A stretch of DNA of 64,000 bases from Meloidogyne chitwoodi (taxonomy: Eukaryota > Nematoda > Chromadorea > Rhabditida > Meloidogynidae), in the NCBI GenBank assembly GCA_015183035.1, contig JACZZP010000020.1, forward strand, positions 62,001-126,000, read 5' to 3'. The position numbers were made by a program, and so were the translations under genes. This document shows, one piece after another, positions 1 through 13,100 of the stretch (within the stretch, counting starts at the first letter, position 1; each line of letters starts with the position of its first letter). The notes below the pieces were generated by a model. That model had not been told where the DNA came from, did not search any database, and saw only the letters and a program-made list of their open reading frames with translations.

Positions 1-727
1 TTGCGGTTCCGAATAAAATTAATTTTACAAAAAATTTAAAAAATTAAATTTTTACTATAAAAAATTAATTACGAGTGTAAACCTGTCGAATACTGGATTT
101 TTTAAAAACTACCAAATTATATATCATTCGAAAGAACTCTTCGAGCTGAGTTGAATGAAACAAAATGAATCCGCGGAAACAACTTTGGAACAAGGTACAG
201 GTCCTTGAAAATCGAAGAACCATAGAGGGGAGTAAGCTTTTTTCAGGTGATTATCGCGGATGCTCTTCAATTTTCTTCGTTTAATTAATTATTTTGTTGT
301 AATTTGCGCCGTAGAATAACGCATGTACCAAAAGCCAACGAGAGATGGGCTCCCAAATGAAAAGTCATAAAACACTCCCAATAAGTCCATGTTTGGCTCA
401 GCAAACTTCGATCTTTCATAACTTTGTTCAAAATCGTTCAATCAAGACAATTTTGTCTCATTCGATAGGTCTCGAAGAGACCTATCGAATGAGCTAACAA
501 ACTCAATTTGAACTTTTTACCCCGAAGAAGAGCTTGGTCCCCCTTTCTCTTTATAGTCTGTCACTCGGTCCCTAATTGTCGGACCGACTTCCCACAGCTA
601 GTTCGACTCAGCTTTCAGAGCTCTTTCGAATGACACCATATACGTCTTGTTCTGATAATTAAAGTATCTATAAGTTAATTATTCCAAAATTTGATTTTTT
701 AAACTAAATTTTTATTTGGAACCGCAA
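1..727. mobile_element. Foldback/MITE-like element with TTGCGGTTCC termini
   Basis: The first bases (ttgcggttccgaataaaatt) recur inverted at about 706-727, so the stretch has terminal inverted repeats of roughly 20 bp. No coding sequence is recognised inside. A perfect internal palindrome near 457-491 has 16-bp arms (TCATTCGATAGGTCTC) and a 3-base loop. The element abuts a 12-bp tandem repeat that contains ccgcaaa, which may be its target. The left end may extend beyond the window. Confidence 0.5.
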
Positions 728-945
728 AAGTCGGGGCCGCAAATGTCAAAATAGGGGTAAGCCGCAAGTGTCCGAGCCGCAAATGTCTCAGCCGAAAATT
801 TCTGGGCCGCAACTTGATTTCCGCAAATGTCTGGGCCGCAAATGTCTAAGCCGCAAGTATCGGGGCCGCAAATGTCAAAATAGGGGTGAGCCGCAAATGT
901 CTGGGCCGCAAGTGTCTGAGCCGCAAATGTCTCAGCCGAAATTGT
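721..945. repeat. Tandem 12-bp repeat (gccgcaaatgtc-like)
   Basis: About 15-18 degenerate units of gccgcaaatgtc and variants (gccgcaagtgtc, gccgaaaattt) are interrupted twice by aaaatagggg. An 88-codon open frame through it simply reads the repeat (MSEPQ-like periodicity) and is not believed to be a gene. The patch is GC-richer than its surroundings, as expected of a minisatellite. Confidence 0.7.
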
Positions 946-1331
946 CGCATCACCTCAGTATGATGATACAATTGAATTTGGACAAATTAATTTTGTTCAT
1001 CAAAAGTAAGATTTTTTGTTATTTTAGGTGTTAAATTTAGTTGAATTATCGAATTTTAAAATTTATTAAATTTCTCAAAGTGACTGTTTGTCCCTGAAAC
1101 TTCACTTAAATAAAATTTCTAAAATTAGTAATTATATTGTGGTATAATTCAAAAAAATTTTTTTTAAATATAACTATATTTTTTTTAAATAATATGGGTA
1201 TACTCTATATATTTTTAAAATTTAAGTTTATAAGCTATGAAGAAAAATTAAAAAAAAAAAGGAATGAAATGTGGTAGTTAAAGTTTTGTTTGATTCTATA
1301 TTTTACGTAAAAAAAATTTTTTTCCCAACTT
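946..1331. other. AT-rich intergenic stretch, nothing recognised
   Basis: No open frame, repeat or RNA gene is recognised. It consists mainly of A/T homopolymer runs. Confidence 0.4.
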
Positions 1332-1797
1332 TAAAAAGGTTAAATCAGGGTAGTCAGATCTGCGAATTTATCCTCATTTTTTTGATTTTTATTAGTTAAA
1401 TGAGGATTTTTTAGAAAATGAGTATTTATTTGGTTTTTTGAAATTTTTTAGGATTCTTGAGGTTTTTCGGAAATTTATTAAAAATTACTATTGAAAAATT
1501 GAATTTTTAGCAAATAGAATAGTACATTAAATCCTCAAAATTTTTTGACTGCAGCGCATCAAATTACTAACCCAAATATATGATTTTTCTTGCATAGAGT
1601 TTTATAAGATGATTATTTCCAATAATAAATTGTTAAAATATATTGGTAATAGTAAAAAATATGAACATTAATAAAAATTTTCGATTAATAATAAAATTTG
1701 TATTCATTGAAGATTTTTGCCTATAAATGAGGATTTTCTCCTATCAACTTGCGAATTTTTTATCTGACTATCCTGGACTAACCTTTTTAAAATAGTT
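1332..1797. mobile_element. Foldback MITE (AAAAAGGTTA...TAACCTTTTT)
   Basis: The left end (aaaaaggttaaatcagggta) and right end (ccaggatagtc... complement) form an inverted pair beginning with AAAAAGGTTA and sharing TAGTCAGAT. The interior is AT-rich and non-coding. A partial copy holding only one end lies at about 35545-35630 in inverted orientation. Confidence 0.5.
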
Positions 1798-2803
1798 TAA
1801 GATAACTTTGTCGATTCCTCTAAGGTTATGGATATTTTGAAAGTAGACCGAAAAGGAATATTTAAGTTATCTATACGGCCTTACAGATAGTGCAATATTT
1901 CCTCTAATAGAATGACAGTCATTATATATTTAAAATCCTTCAAATTTTGTCATTCAATTAGAGGAAATAGGATATATTAAATCCCCAATTTTACAATATC
2001 ATGACACATAATATTTAAATTTATTTTATTATTTTAATTTTCTGATAAACATGATTCTTTGGGTAAATTAAAGCAGATTTAATTAATTATAATTATTTTG
2101 AATAGTTATTTTTATTTCTTAATCTAAATTTATTTAATATGAGTGACCCCTCGTCTCCCAAAAATTGACATATCTTTTTAGAATTTTTGGTTAAAAATTC
2201 CAGAATATTTTCAATTTTTTTTTTAAATAAAGCTAATTTTTTGCTTTATTTTTTAAATTTTAGTTCATATTTTTATATAAATTTTAAAAAAAGTTATGAT
2301 TAAATAAGCAAATGTAAGGGTAAAAGACAAAGGCAGAGAGCACAGAGAAAGTTATCTTTCTCTTTGCTTTGCATTGAAAAACAAAAAATATTTTTTATTT
2401 TCTTAACTTGTGGGTAAATAGACTAATAATAAAAGAAAAGATAGGAAAAATTAAAATAGAAAATTTATTTGTATATACAGTAAATATTCAATTAAGAACC
2501 GGTCCTAAAAAACTCTTACCAACGATGCATAACATGCACTTGCATGTTTTTGCCAACACTATTTATGACTAAAGAGATGATTTAAACTTAATTATAATGT
2601 AGTTTTTGGAATTTTTATTTTAAAATTAATATCTATTATGATTTATTCGAAAATTATAAACAAAAAATTATATAAATTTATAATGATTTGAAGAATATTT
2701 ATTTTTTTATAATTTTTTTGAATGCTTTCTTCAATCTTTCTTTTATGTTTATCAATTAAAATATCATTTAAACAGTTTTATCTCTTCCACAAGGCATTGT
2801 CCC
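1700..2803. repeat. Third, truncated copy of the secreted-protein repeat unit
   Basis: Bases 1700-2400 are nearly the reverse complement of 34900-35640. Bases about 2391-2780 are nearly identical, in direct orientation, to 32791-33180. The block ends at about 2803 with the last codons (minus strand) and stop of the secreted-protein gene found at 33180 and 34116, including ccttgtggaagag. It is therefore a duplicated copy cut off inside the gene. Homology stops abruptly at a GC-rich junction (cggagcccaacgccacc). Confidence 0.6.
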
Positions 2804-2909
2804 AACTCTCGGAGCCCAACGCCACCGCTCGGCCGGGCCATAAATGTTTTGATTATTGTTAATTTTATACATTGTTCCGGTTTCGACAGTGATTTTCAAT
2901 ACTTTTTCC

Positions 2910-3517
2910 GGCATTCCTTGCGAATTGGGGTCCCGAAATTTTTTTTATTTATTTTCCCTTGAAACTTTGTATCTGGGGGTTATCGAGGGCGCTGATCACG
3001 AATATGATATTAGATTTTGTCTAACACTTGATTTTATCTATGATTTTTCATCAAGTACTTAATTTTTAGCGTCTTTTTATTTTTCTTGATTAGTCATAAC
3101 TTTGCATAAAATCGACCAATCGTGATGATTTTGGTGTCACTCAACTCAGGTCGATAAACGCTTTCGAAATAGATACATATGCATATTTGAATTTTCAACT
3201 CCAAAAATCAGATTGCTCCAACTATCGTTTTTTCGATTTTCAAGGAATTGTATGTTGGTTCATCGGCATTTCTGCATCATGGGAGTGGTACCAATAGACT
3301 AAGATCTTCGAGAGGAGTTGAATGATATATAATTTGACCGACATCCATTATGTAATGACCAAAAATCAAGTATTTGATGAAAAATCATAGATAAATTCAA
3401 GTGTTAGACAAAATCTGATATCAGATTCGTGATCAGCGCATGTTATTACCCCTTATTACCAATTTTTATGAAAAAATAAAAAATAAAATTTCGGGACCCC
3501 AATTCGCAAGGAATGCC
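2910..3517. mobile_element. hAT-like non-autonomous element, 8-bp TSD
   Basis: Terminal inverted repeats begin GGCATTCCTTGCGAATTGGG and extend about 150 bp, including cacttg and gtgatcagcg blocks repeated inverted. The 8-bp direct duplication CTTTTTCC flanks it exactly (2902-2909 and 3518-3525). An 8-bp duplication is characteristic of hAT-type transposition. No transposase is encoded; a 68-codon frame at 2856 is spurious. Confidence 0.75.
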
Positions 3518-3590
3518 CTTTTTCCATTATAATATTTTGAAACTAAAAATTATTTTAAATTATTATTTTTAATAATTTGAGAAAGCCTTT

Positions 3591-3799
3591 TGTTGGGGTG
3601 GCGAATAGATAGTATAAAAGGCGAAGCCTTTTACTAGTCGGTGTATTAGTATTTAGTCAGTCAAGTCCCAGTATTCTATTCCTATTATTCTTCTATTGCC
3701 TTCACTTCTTATTGTTATTGTCCCTTGTGATAAAGTGCATTTGCTAGCTTCTCGTCTTCTGTATTATTCTAGTATTGTATCCTTCTTGAGGATACAACA
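3591..3799 (+). mobile_element. Solo LTR of a retrotransposon
   Basis: The 209-bp segment starts TGTTGGGG and ends ATACAACA, so it has TG...CA ends with a short inverted repeat. The 5-bp duplication CCTTT flanks it at 3586-3590 and 3800-3804. A TATA-like tataaaag lies near 3615. There is no internal retrotransposon sequence, so it is a solo LTR left by recombination. Confidence 0.75.
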
Positions 3800-4157
3800 C
3801 CTTTGATCGACCGACCTAAAACGACCTTTAATAAAAAATCAATTTAAAAATGTTCGTCAATGAAATCGGTTTTTCATTTTATCTTTTGAAATTTTAAAAA
3901 ATAATTTTTGTAAAAGTCTATTCACATGAATAATTTTAGAATTAAAAGGGATAATGTAAAGAAGAGATCAAAAAGATTTACGTGTATATATCGAATTGAT
4001 TTATCAAAAGGGAGAGAGGACATATACCATTTTACCATTTAAAAAACTGTACATAAATATTATTAAAAAAATTTAATATTACAACATAAATAAATTTGAC
4101 AATTTTCCTACAATTTTAGATAGTTTTAAATTTGTTTCAATATAAACATTTAGTGGG

Positions 4158-7100
4158 ATGAATTTTTATATTCAACTGACATTTATTTTAACTTATTCAA
4201 TATGTAGATGCTTGGGAATGAACCGTAATGCTGATCCAGGAATGAACGAAAATGCTTTTCCAATTAATAGACACTTAGGAGACTTTGGTAAATTAACATT
4301 TAATTTATTAATATTTAATGTTTAGGAATGAACGAAAATGTAGCTTATGATGATCCAATACATAGCCCTGAAAGAGGCATTGGTAAATTATTTTATTATT
4401 CTATATTTATAATTTTTACGTTTTTAAGATGATAACATTCTTGGTTTTCATCAAGAAGATAACAATTATGGTAAAATATTAAAGTTTATTAATATTTTTA
4501 AAATGCTTTTATTATTTAAAAAATTGCATTTTAGGTTATGAATATAATACAATGCCATCTACATCCGATAATTTATGGGGTTTTCCTACATTGCCTCAAT
4601 TCACACATAAAAATATTCGGACTGATGATATATTACCACCATCCACTAGCTCAGATAATCACCCAACTATCAACAATCCTGTAAACAATCAATTTGTACA
4701 ACCATATCATGAAGGCGAACAATCCTTACGATTAGAAAAAGGCGAATCTTCATCTTTCAATGAGATACAAAAGTTAAATGAATCACCTAAAGCACCTAAT
4801 GAAGACAACATAGAGGATATTGTTGTTACGGAAGAAATGTATGAGCAGAGGAAAGAAGGTATTAATGTTATTCTATTCTAGTTATAAGAGTATTTTTCAC
4901 AAAAAATGAATATAAGCACATCCACGTGCTGATATGTATTTTAATATTAAATTCAATAAATCATTTCAAGCAAGTTATTAAATATTAATTTTTAATTAAA
5001 ATATATTATTTAAATAATTAATATACATATATTCATTTATTTAGAAAAAGAAATAAAATTAAATAAAATAGAGATAAATGATTTAAATTCTTTAAAAAAG
5101 AAGGTTGAACTAAAATATAAAGGTAACATTAAATTAATAAATGAAGAAATATTAAACGAATTTGCATTGAATCACAGCACAATAAGTGGTTTGTTTTATA
5201 TCTAAATTAACAAATTTTGTACATATGTGTTTGGAAATTATCGAAAGTTAGAAAAAAATTCCCATGTAAAATTGCCTTCAGAGCAGTTTGTGGACAATTC
5301 TGCCATGAAATTATTTTTTAAATATTTAATTTCTAATTAAATTAAATTTATTTTGATTAAATTTTTATATTTAAAGGTGATATTATTCAATTTTTCAAAC
5401 ATCGTAAATATAAAGGTCACTCATATAACAGTAATGTAACTCGCAACACATACTATTGGCAATGTAAAAATAATAGAAAGAAAGTCAACAAAAATATGAA
5501 AGCTTTAATCAGAAAAGGATATAAAATAAATGCTTATATACCATGCAAATTAAGAATAAAATATACAGAAAATTTTTTAATGACAGAAACAAACCATACA
5601 TGTAACCAACTTGGTAACCTTTTATCTGTAATAAATATATAATGATTAGGGCTTAACAAAACATGCACGAATAAATTGTTAACTAACCATAACTGACCAT
5701 TGTCTCTCCTAAGGTTAACTTATCTCTCGCTTGTAAGAGACGTAGAAAAGTAGTGGTTAGTAGAGAAAATATTTAAAATTCCTTTTGTACAATTCCTTTT
5801 GATTGTATCTCTGCTGACCACTACTTTTCTCTATCTCTTACAAACGAGAGATTAGGTTAACCTTCGGAGAGACAGTGTTTCCTTTATAGTCAGTTAACAA
5901 TTTTTGTGCATGTTTTGTTAAACCCTAATAATAATTTGTCAATAAGAGAGAAATTGACATTTTGATATTTTACTACAAAATGTTAATATATAAGATAATC
6001 TTATTTTTAAATAAAAAAGTCTAATTAATATATTTTCAGGTTTAAAAAAAAATATCAAAGGAGATTTGTGTTTCTCCTCATTTAGAAAATATAAAACAAT
6101 TATCATACTGTATTTATATACAATATAAAGTTATTTATAAAAATGAATATTTAACAATCCGTAATTTTGTGGGTACTCAGGAAAAAGGAGTTCAATGTAA
6201 AGAACATACATTTACAATAGATGATAATATGATAGATCTTAAATTTATTGTTGTTTGGAGTGATCCTATTTTTATCGGAAAAGAAGATGTTGTTTATAAG
6301 GTTGATTATTAATACTTTGAATTAGAGATAGGAATTTTGAAAAATCCTTGATCTGGATTCTGGATCTTGATTAAATTTATCGACCTAGACCAGACTCTGG
6401 ATCTGGAGTCAATGAAAAATCCAGAATTCCTAAAAAAATGTGTGGATCTGGACTCGGGATCCAGGAAAAATCCAGGTCTGTATCCAGATCCAATCCTGTC
6501 TCTAATTTGAATTATTAATATTTTTAATAATACTGTTCAGTTAACTCAAATATCCAAGTATACTCCCCACTTTTTCGCATCTAATCTGAGACATTCTAAT
6601 TTCATATTATTTAAACATATAATTTAAGAGTTATATCAATCATGACCTGAAGAAATATAAAATTTTATTAAATTTAAAAGAAGCATACTACGATCAAAAG
6701 GTTGTGACTAATTCCAGTTTTCCATTTATATCAGAAGATAATAATGATAGAATAATAAATGTATGTATTATTTTAATATTTATTATCTTAAAAAAATAAA
6801 AATTAAAAAAAGGATGCGGACAATAGTCTGAAAATTTTATCTGAAATATTTTATTTTTTAATTAATTATTTTGAAGGAGCTGATTAATTATTATTAAATA
6901 AAATAAATATTATTTTATAGTCGGAAGACGATCTGAGTGAAGAATTTAAGGATTTGAGCCCAAGAAACTTAGGTTGTGGAGATGAAAATAATCCCCAACA
7001 ACTACGACACTCATCAAGAAAAAGAAAACTTGTTGATTATAGTAAGTTGTCAAAATTAATTTTAAATTAAAAAATATTTTATATTTAAAAATATTTTTTA

Positions 7101-10100
7101 AGGCTTTATAAGTTTAAGTGAAATATCTTATTTCTTCGATTAATTACCCTGTCTCTATTATTTACCCCTTCCAGCGATAGATTGAAACAATAATTACACA
7201 ATTAATCGAAGAAATACGTTAACAAAAGTTCCCAGCTTCCCTTTCTTCTACTCTGCTATTAGTTTATTAAATTAATTAATATAAATTAACAATTTAATTT
7301 CGGTAAATAACCAGTTGATTCCTACCTGTCCGCAAAGAGAATTCGCTCTTTTCTTTTCTTCTCTTGCATTTTTGGCGTAAGGAGAAGTGCACGCTTATTT
7401 TTCCTCTACACTGTAATATGCCTTTTGGCAAATGGAAAGAGGGATAAAATAATTAATAATTAAGTGATTAAGATTCAGAATTGTCCGACAGAAGTAGTGT
7501 ATAGTAAGGTTTTAAAACAAAATTTGTTTTAAAACCCTACTATACTTGAAAGTTTTAAAACTCTATTAAACTAGAAAATAATATTTTTAAGAGAGAAATA
7601 AAATAATTTTTTAATATAAAAAAACTAAAAGAAAAATAAAAACTTTGAAAAAATATTTATTTATTTTTTAAATTATTTGTATTTTTTAAAATTTATATAT
7701 ATATATATATTAATTTTTTAAAATATTTTGTAAATTTTAAAACTAATAAAAAAAATATGTAATAATTTTTTAATTTTATCAATTTTTAAAACTCATCAAA
7801 AGTATTAAATAAATTTATACAAGAAAATTATATTTAAAAAATGTAAAAATTTTTCCAAATAAAAATAATTGCTCTCTCAAATTAAATAAAAAATAAATAA
7901 AATGTTTTAAAAACAATTTAAAAATTAAAAGAAAATTACTAAAAAATAATTTATTCTTCTTTATTATTCAAAAAATTTTTCTCCATTAAATATAACAAGT
8001 AAATTATAAAAATATTTGTTGCTCCAAAAAGTAGATGGTTTCCAACTACACCATCCTCCAGCCAAAATATGATTAATATTGTCAGGACCTGTATAATGTG
8101 GATCTAACACTAAATATTGGCAATCACCAAGACGAAGATTGTAATCTACTCCAATAATTGTATTAGCTAATTCTCCACCAACTAAAAACATTTTTTTAAT
8201 AATTTGTATTAAAATAAATTCGGAGTCTCTGACAATTTTTATAAAAAAAAACTCCTCTAAAAAAACATAAAAAATCAAAAAGTAATACCAATCATCACGG
8301 GAGCACCCCCATTTTCAAAATGAAAAATTAATGCCCTTGCAAGTGCAACAAATTCTGAACCACTCTTTAAAGTAAGAATTTTTGAATTAATATTAAACAT
8401 ATTTTGAAGACAAAAACTCAATTCTAGAGAACCTATCCATCGCTTAGAGCCAACAAAAGTTGAAGGGTTATCACCAATTTCAACAAGATCAAAAAGACAC
8501 TAAAATTTATTATTGAACAAATAAATAAACCAATTTAAGGGGTTTATAAGAAAAATAAAATATTAAAGTTAAAAAACCTGTTGTATTTTTCTATGACTGG
8601 GTATATCCCCAGTAATAAAAATTTGATCTTTTATCCATGAGCAAATTGTTTGAAAAGATCTGAAAGCACAACCCCAACAAGCATCATCAAAATCATTCTG
8701 GCAATAAGGGAAATATTTGTATTTGCCAGACACTATAGCACTTTTATTTTTTGGCAAATCTAAAAATAAAATGTAAAATTAAATAAAAAAATTAAAAAAC
8801 CTTTAAGAATTTCGTGTGGATTATGAACCTGCGCTTTTAGTTGCTCACTCTTTAGCTTACATAAAAGTAAAAAAACAATATCCTTAAATATTAAATATAT
8901 ATTAAAATAACTATTTCGCTTACACTTTGATTAGCTCGAGCAGCTGCATTTAATGGCGTTTCTCCTCGATCAGTTTCAAAATAAACAGTTGCACCCTTTA
9001 AAGAATATTTTTTAAATTATAAAATAAAATATATTTCTTACCTTTTCAATAAGAAAAATAACAATATTAATACATCCCATAGATGAAGCAATATGTAAAG
9101 CTGTCTAAAAATTTTTATTTGAAGACAATAGGTTTTTTATTAAGGTTTGATTTACATGTCCATAATATGTTGTAGCTTCAAGAGATGCATTATATTGAAG
9201 TAAAAGTTCAACAACTTTAATTCTATTCTTTTTACAAGCAATATGAAGAGGAGTAAAACTTAAATAAAATATTATATATAACAATTAATTTTAAAAAATA
9301 TTTAATACCCTTTATTAAGAGCACGCGCATTTGGATTAGCTTGCATATCCAAAAGAAGGTTTGCTACATTAACCTGTCCAAAATAAGCAGCAATATGTAA
9401 AGCTGTTAAACGAGCACCAGTAAGTTCATCAACCTTTGCTTTATGATAAAGAAGAATTCTAACACAATCAACCTAAATTTAAATTAAAAAATAATTAGAA
9501 AAGAAGTCTACAATACATATATATTATAATTAATATATTATTTTTTAATTTCTTATACATGATCTCTTTGTGCAGCCATATGTAAAGGTGTTAATCCTTT
9601 TTTCGTTTTTGAATCAATTGTAGCCCCTCTTTCAATTAAAAGTTCAACAACACTGTCATGTCCAAATCTTGCAGCATAATGTAATGGAGTTAATAAATCT
9701 TTTGTTCTACAATCAATAATACCTCCTTTATCCAAAACTAATTCACAAAATTTAACTTTTCCAAATTTAGCTGCCATATGTAAAGGGCTTAATAAGAGCC
9801 TCTTCTTGAAGACCATTTTTAATTTTTTCTAAAAAATGAATATGAAAGTTAAAAAAGTTTAAGAAAAGTTATTTAAAAAACAGAACAGACGCTTCGCATC
9901 CTGTAGATATTATCTTTTTCCCAAGCTTTATCTTTCATACTGCTTACCCTTTATAAACAAGTGGATGCCTGTCAACCGTCTCTCTAAGTTTAAACTCACT
10001 ATTTTCAATTATAAGGAAGCTAAGAAACTTTGAATGGCTATATCTTGGTTCAAAGTCTTTTTGCAAGAAAAAGAAACTTACTTCACAATAGGAAGTAGGG

Positions 10101-13100
10101 GTGACAATATCAGTAAATTGAGTCATAAGTATAATAAGAATACGAAATGTTTGAGGTTGTTCCATTGAAAAACTGAAAAATTCAGAAAGTAATTCGCACA
10201 TTTCTAATACAAATTCATGTCGATCTAGCAATCCATCCTATAGTTTATTAATTTAAGCTTTAAAAGAGTTAAATCTAACATTTAAATTTATTTCAAACTT
10301 TGTTAAAAAATAACCTCAAATGAATGTTTTATCAATAAAGAGTAATAAGACCATCTTTGATAATAAACATTTTGCTCAAGTTGTCCAGGTATTGCTTTAT
10401 CGAATTCCCGTAGCAGACAACGCAAATATCGAATAAAAAATTGACGTTGATCTTCAAGAAACATTTTATAAAATTAATATTGAATAATACCGCTAGAATA
10501 ATAATCACTAGGCAAAGTATTTCCACCCTTTGTCTGTTTGTTAACAGTCACAGAAAATGGATGTGCAACTTGATTCTAAAAAATATTTTAGTTAGTAAAA
10601 AAATATTTTAGTTAGCAAAAATTAACAATTTTCAAAAACCAAATAGCTTTTTGAATTGGTACTACTTTTTCATATAATAAGCTCATTGCCTCACAAGGAA
10701 CAATTTTCGCAGAACCCATAGAGTTTAAGTGCTCATATGGACCTCGACAAAATCGTGGAAAACATGCCGCTAATGAATGACGTTTGCTATCTTTTAATTG
10801 AATTTTTTTTCCAGAAACCAAGGATTCAAAGAAATCTTCACGAAAACTGTCAAAAATAAAACCGCGAACATTATTTTCTTTTATCCAATTTTTATCAAGC
10901 CAAATCACATTAAGTTCATTCTTTTTGTTCATTATCTGTTTGATCCATCGAGCAGCACGATATAGTTGATCATCAGTCGCAAAAATACTTATTCTAAGAT
11001 AATTTAGTGACAAATAATTAGTTATTTTTAGAATTAAATCTTATACAAATTAATTCAAATAGGCAAAAATTAATTAACCTTCATAAGTGAGTCATATTCA
11101 TGTCTAACCAAAGCACTATAAATAACTTCAATTTGATAACCGCGAGTAAGCCGATCATGACCCAGATTATCTTCCTCGTGTTTATCTTGTTGTGGAAAAA
11201 CATCTGGATGCATAACAGTAATACCAACGGAACATTTTTCAGAGCCTCCACTTTGCCTAAAAGAATCACTCCTCCGGTTGTGCCTTTTGAGTGGCCGAGC
11301 ATCAGGACTAAGTTGACTGCAATTTTGCATACGTTGAAAGTATTGCTGCATAGTTCACAAACCTTTCATTAAAAATTTATAAATATATTAAGCTAAGAAA
11401 AAATAATAAAAAATAATTGAAAATAAACAAATTATAAAAAATAAAACAAAAAAACAATTTTATACAAAAACATTTAAAATAAATATAATTAATTTTTCTC
11501 TGAATTCTCATTCTTAAGCAAATGATTAGCAATATATTGGCATCAGTAAGAAAAGGAATTTTAGGTTCACGAGAAAGCCAAGACTAAAATTAATTTTTAA
11601 ACTATTGTGAAAATTACTTAAAAACCATTTCATTTCGTTCATTAACAGTCCAAGCACAGACTTTAAGATCACGAGCAGTCATTAATTTTATATAGAAACT
11701 AAATATATTTTAATAAATTTTGGAAAATAACAAAAATGTCTTCAAAAATTCCCAAAAATTTTAAAGGTTAGAGGAATCAGGGAATCACTTGATTTATTTT
11801 AAAAATTTTTTAAATATAACCTCATCCAGAATAACTACATTATAACGTTGAAGACCAGGATCGTCTACTAATTGACGCAAAAGAACTCCTTCGGTTAGAA
11901 AAAGCATTCGAGTAGAACTTGTCTTTTGTTTTACAAATATTTTTAAAATTAAAAAAATAAATAAATAATTTATTAAAATATAAACCTTGTTTGATAAGCA
12001 ATTTCAGAATCAAATTGTTTAAGCATTTCGAGTGCAACTCTTTGGGCGTGTGCTTAAAAATATTTTTATAAAAAAATTGAAAAAAGACCCAAAAAACCTG
12101 TACAAGCTATCCTTCGTGGTTGTGTGCAAGCAATTTTGCTGTAACCAGCATTGAGTAAATATTGAGGTAACTAAAAGAATTTTTTAAATTATTCGATAAA
12201 TTAAAAAAACATAAAAAATAAATAAACCTATGTACTCTTTCCACAACCTGTATCTCCAGCAATCAACAATATTTGATTCTAAAAATAAATTTTAAATATT
12301 AAAATAAAAATAAAATAAATACATTTTGTAATTGTTCAAGCAATTCATCTCTACTTTGATATATTGGTAGACTTATTTATCCACTTAGCAATTTCTTCAA
12401 TTTTTTGAAAATTTTTGAATTTTTATTGTAGAAGAGCGAAATGATAAATTCAAATTGTTTTATTACCAAGGGGAGTAAATAAAACAAAATTATTAATAAA
12501 TAAAAAGATCCGGATAAAATTACGGACTCATGTTTGCAAAAAAGAAAAATCCCGAAATCCAAAATTAAAAAAAATAAACCTCCTGTTCACATTTTCGCTT
12601 CTCTTCAATAGTTTCCACCTCTGGATTGCAATTATCAGGATAACGCAAAGCTTTGACTGCTTGACTATGTAAATCCAACAATTCGTTAATTCTTTTGTCA
12701 AACTCCATTTGTGGCTCAGTTCCTCTATAATGATCATCAGCTTCACCAAATTTTACGTATGGTTGATTTTTAAACTCTGGATCGTTTGTGCCTACCATAA
12801 AGGCAAAGAAAAAGCCTAACCAGTTATCAACACTTTAAAAGAATTTTTAAATGAATTTTTAAATTTTAATTAAAAAACCTTCGTTAATCACAGAGTTTCC
12901 AATGAAAACCTCCCAGTTGAATATGCCCTGAATAAATAGCCAAAAGCGTTGGATTAAGTGGAAGACAGAAAACAAATAAGAAATGATCTTTTTCTCATTT
13001 GTTTTCTCTCATCACTTCACATTGATATTTTTAAAATTTTTCTCATCTCTATTAATTATTAAGTCATCTTACTTCAATATGTCTTTGTAGACGGTCGCTG

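Noticed and set aside
768..1034. 88-codon open frame
   Set aside because: It only reads through the 12-bp tandem repeat and has the same periodicity.
2856..3062. 68-codon open frame
   Set aside because: It runs into the end of a hAT-like element with clear inverted repeats and has no family resemblance.
11081..11372. Overlapping open frames on both strands
   Set aside because: They shadow the minus-strand MED12-like exon, which has the recognisable motifs.
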